Shown piece after piece: positions 63,249 to 64,000 of a DNA stretch of 64,000 bases; position 1 is the stretch's first letter; each line of letters starts with the position of its first letter. Both the position numbers and the translations under genes were made by a program. Under the pieces are notes generated by a model that had not been told where the DNA came from, searched no databases, and saw nothing but the letters and a program-made list of their open reading frames with translations. The DNA comes from Methylobacterium sp. WL1 (GTDB taxonomy: Bacteria > Pseudomonadota > Alphaproteobacteria > Rhizobiales > Beijerinckiaceae), in contig NZ_CP042823.1 in assembly GCF_008000895.1 (NCBI RefSeq), forward strand, positions 1,116,001 through 1,180,000, written 5' to 3'.

Positions 63249-64000
63249 CTACATCTGGCGCATCTCGGAGCGGTCGAGGAACAAGGCCGCGAGGGTGCAG
63301 ACCGCGCCGGACAACAGGTAGACGCCGACCATGGCCAAGCCGTAGCGCTGCGACAGGAACAGCGCCACCAGCGGGGCGAAGCCGGCACCGACCAGCCAGG
63401 CGAAGTCGGAGGTCAGCGCGGCGCCGGTGTAGCGGTAGTGGTTGCCCAACCGGGCCGTCACCGCGCCGGCGGTCTGGCCGTAGGCGAGGCCGAGCAGCAT
63501 GAAGCCGATCGTGACGTAGATGGTCTGGCCGATCGCGCTCTCGCCGAACAGGAGCGGCGCGATGATGCTGCCGACCGCAAAGAACCCGATCAGCGAGGCG
63601 CTCATGATCAGGCAGTTGCGGCGGCCGATCTGGTCGGCGATCAGCCCGGAGGCGGCGATCGCGCCGGCACAGACGATGGCCCCGGAGAACTGCACGATCA
63701 GGAACTCGCCGGGCGAGCGGCTGCTGGTGTTGTTGAGTGCCAGCCAGGCGATCGGGAAGATCGTCACGAGGTGGAACAAGGCGAAGCCGGCGAGCGGCAC
63801 GAAGGCGCCGCGGATCACGTCGGCGGCATGGTGCCGGAACAGCTCCAGGGCCGGGACCGGGCGGAGCCGGTCGAGGTCCATCATCCGGGCGAATTCGTCG
63901 GTGGCGACCAGGCGCAGCCGGGCGAACAGGGCGACGACGTTGATGGTGAAGGCGCAGTAGAACGGGAAGCGCCAGCCCCAATCGATGAAGTCGGCCTCGT
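63249..64000 (-). CDS. MFS transporter of the metabolite:H+ symporter type, partial
   Basis: The last 250 residues of a major facilitator transporter run off the right edge of the window. RFPFYCAFTINVVALFARLR, LAGFALFHLVTIFPIAWLAL, then ADQIGRRNCLIMSASLIGFF (the GR-x-G-type loop between helices 8 and 9) and VTARLGNHYRYTGAALTSDF, an end typical of MHS-family (ShiA/ProP-like) carriers for organic acids. About six membrane helices are in the visible part. It is upstream of cyoA on the same strand, 113 bp away. Confidence 0.85.
   Translation of the reverse strand, partial: EADFIDWGWRFPFYCAFTINVVALFARLRLVATDEFARMMDLDRLRPVPALELFRHHAADVIRGAFVPLAGFALFHLVTIFPIAWLALNNTSSRSPGEFLIVQFSGAIVCAGAIAASGLIADQIGRRNCLIMSASLIGFFAVGSIIAPLLFGESAIGQTIYVTIGFMLLGLAYGQTAGAVTARLGNHYRYTGAALTSDFAWLVGAGFAPLVALFLSQRYGLAMVGVYLLSGAVCTLAALFLDRSEMRQM

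Overview
The window is high-GC alphaproteobacterial chromosome, best matched to Methylobacterium/Methylorubrum. The supporting signs are an McmA-type methylmalonyl-CoA mutase, an assimilatory APS-reductase sulfur pathway without a CysC fusion, a cyoABCD-SURF1 cluster, rhizobiales-style small secreted proteins, and a GC-rich palindromic repeat found at the 3' ends of many genes. No rRNA, tRNA, prophage, IS element or CRISPR array was seen.

Layout. 0-3 kb: edge of an NAD-binding oxidoreductase, a vapBC-type toxin-antitoxin pair whose toxin has an in-frame amber codon, an aspartate aminotransferase, and an intact parDE pair. 3-12 kb: a luciferase-like monooxygenase, then the sulfate assimilation locus, with cysHDN on the minus strand diverging from an Lrp/AsnC regulator followed by cysJ and cysI. 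Two GTTC-N8-GAAC palindromes sit upstream of cysH and cysJ. 12-17 kb: a frameshifted TetR gene with twin operators, a TonB-dependent siderophore receptor and a convergent PepSY membrane protein. 17-22 kb: galactarate dehydratase (garD), 5-keto-4-deoxyglucarate aldolase (garL), a LysR regulator, and a branched-chain amino acid type binding protein. 22-31 kb: small secreted low-complexity proteins, a PAS protein, HxlR/GST, ferritin-like DUF892, isochorismatase-like hydrolase, SDR and TetR genes. 31-38 kb: pyrF, a brnTA pair with broken toxin, a frameshifted uracil-DNA glycosylase, a two-subunit molybdenum hydroxylase and a histidine kinase.

38.7-42.8 kb is damaged. The 3' halves of a divergent MFS pump/LysR pair abut after an apparent deletion, and gpsA, a GNAT gene and the essential tsaD carry several apparent frameshifts. 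Several single-base indels in tsaD within 150 bp suggest consensus errors, so the other frameshifts in the window need checking against reads. A 15-bp tandem repeat encoding a basic pentapeptide joins two reading frames here.

42.8-50 kb holds a Mop protein, an ABC exporter, a TetR gene, and a photolyase-DUF2461 operon plus a DUF892 gene. The photolyase and DUF892 genes are each preceded by a related 24-bp palindrome, the most interesting candidate regulon in the window. 50-64 kb is mostly core: rpsD, pgm, mcmA, surf1 and the cyoABCD quinol oxidase, ending in a partial MFS gene.

Coordinates of broken genes are the extent of recognisable homology, not one open frame. Family assignments rest on motifs read by eye, without database searches.
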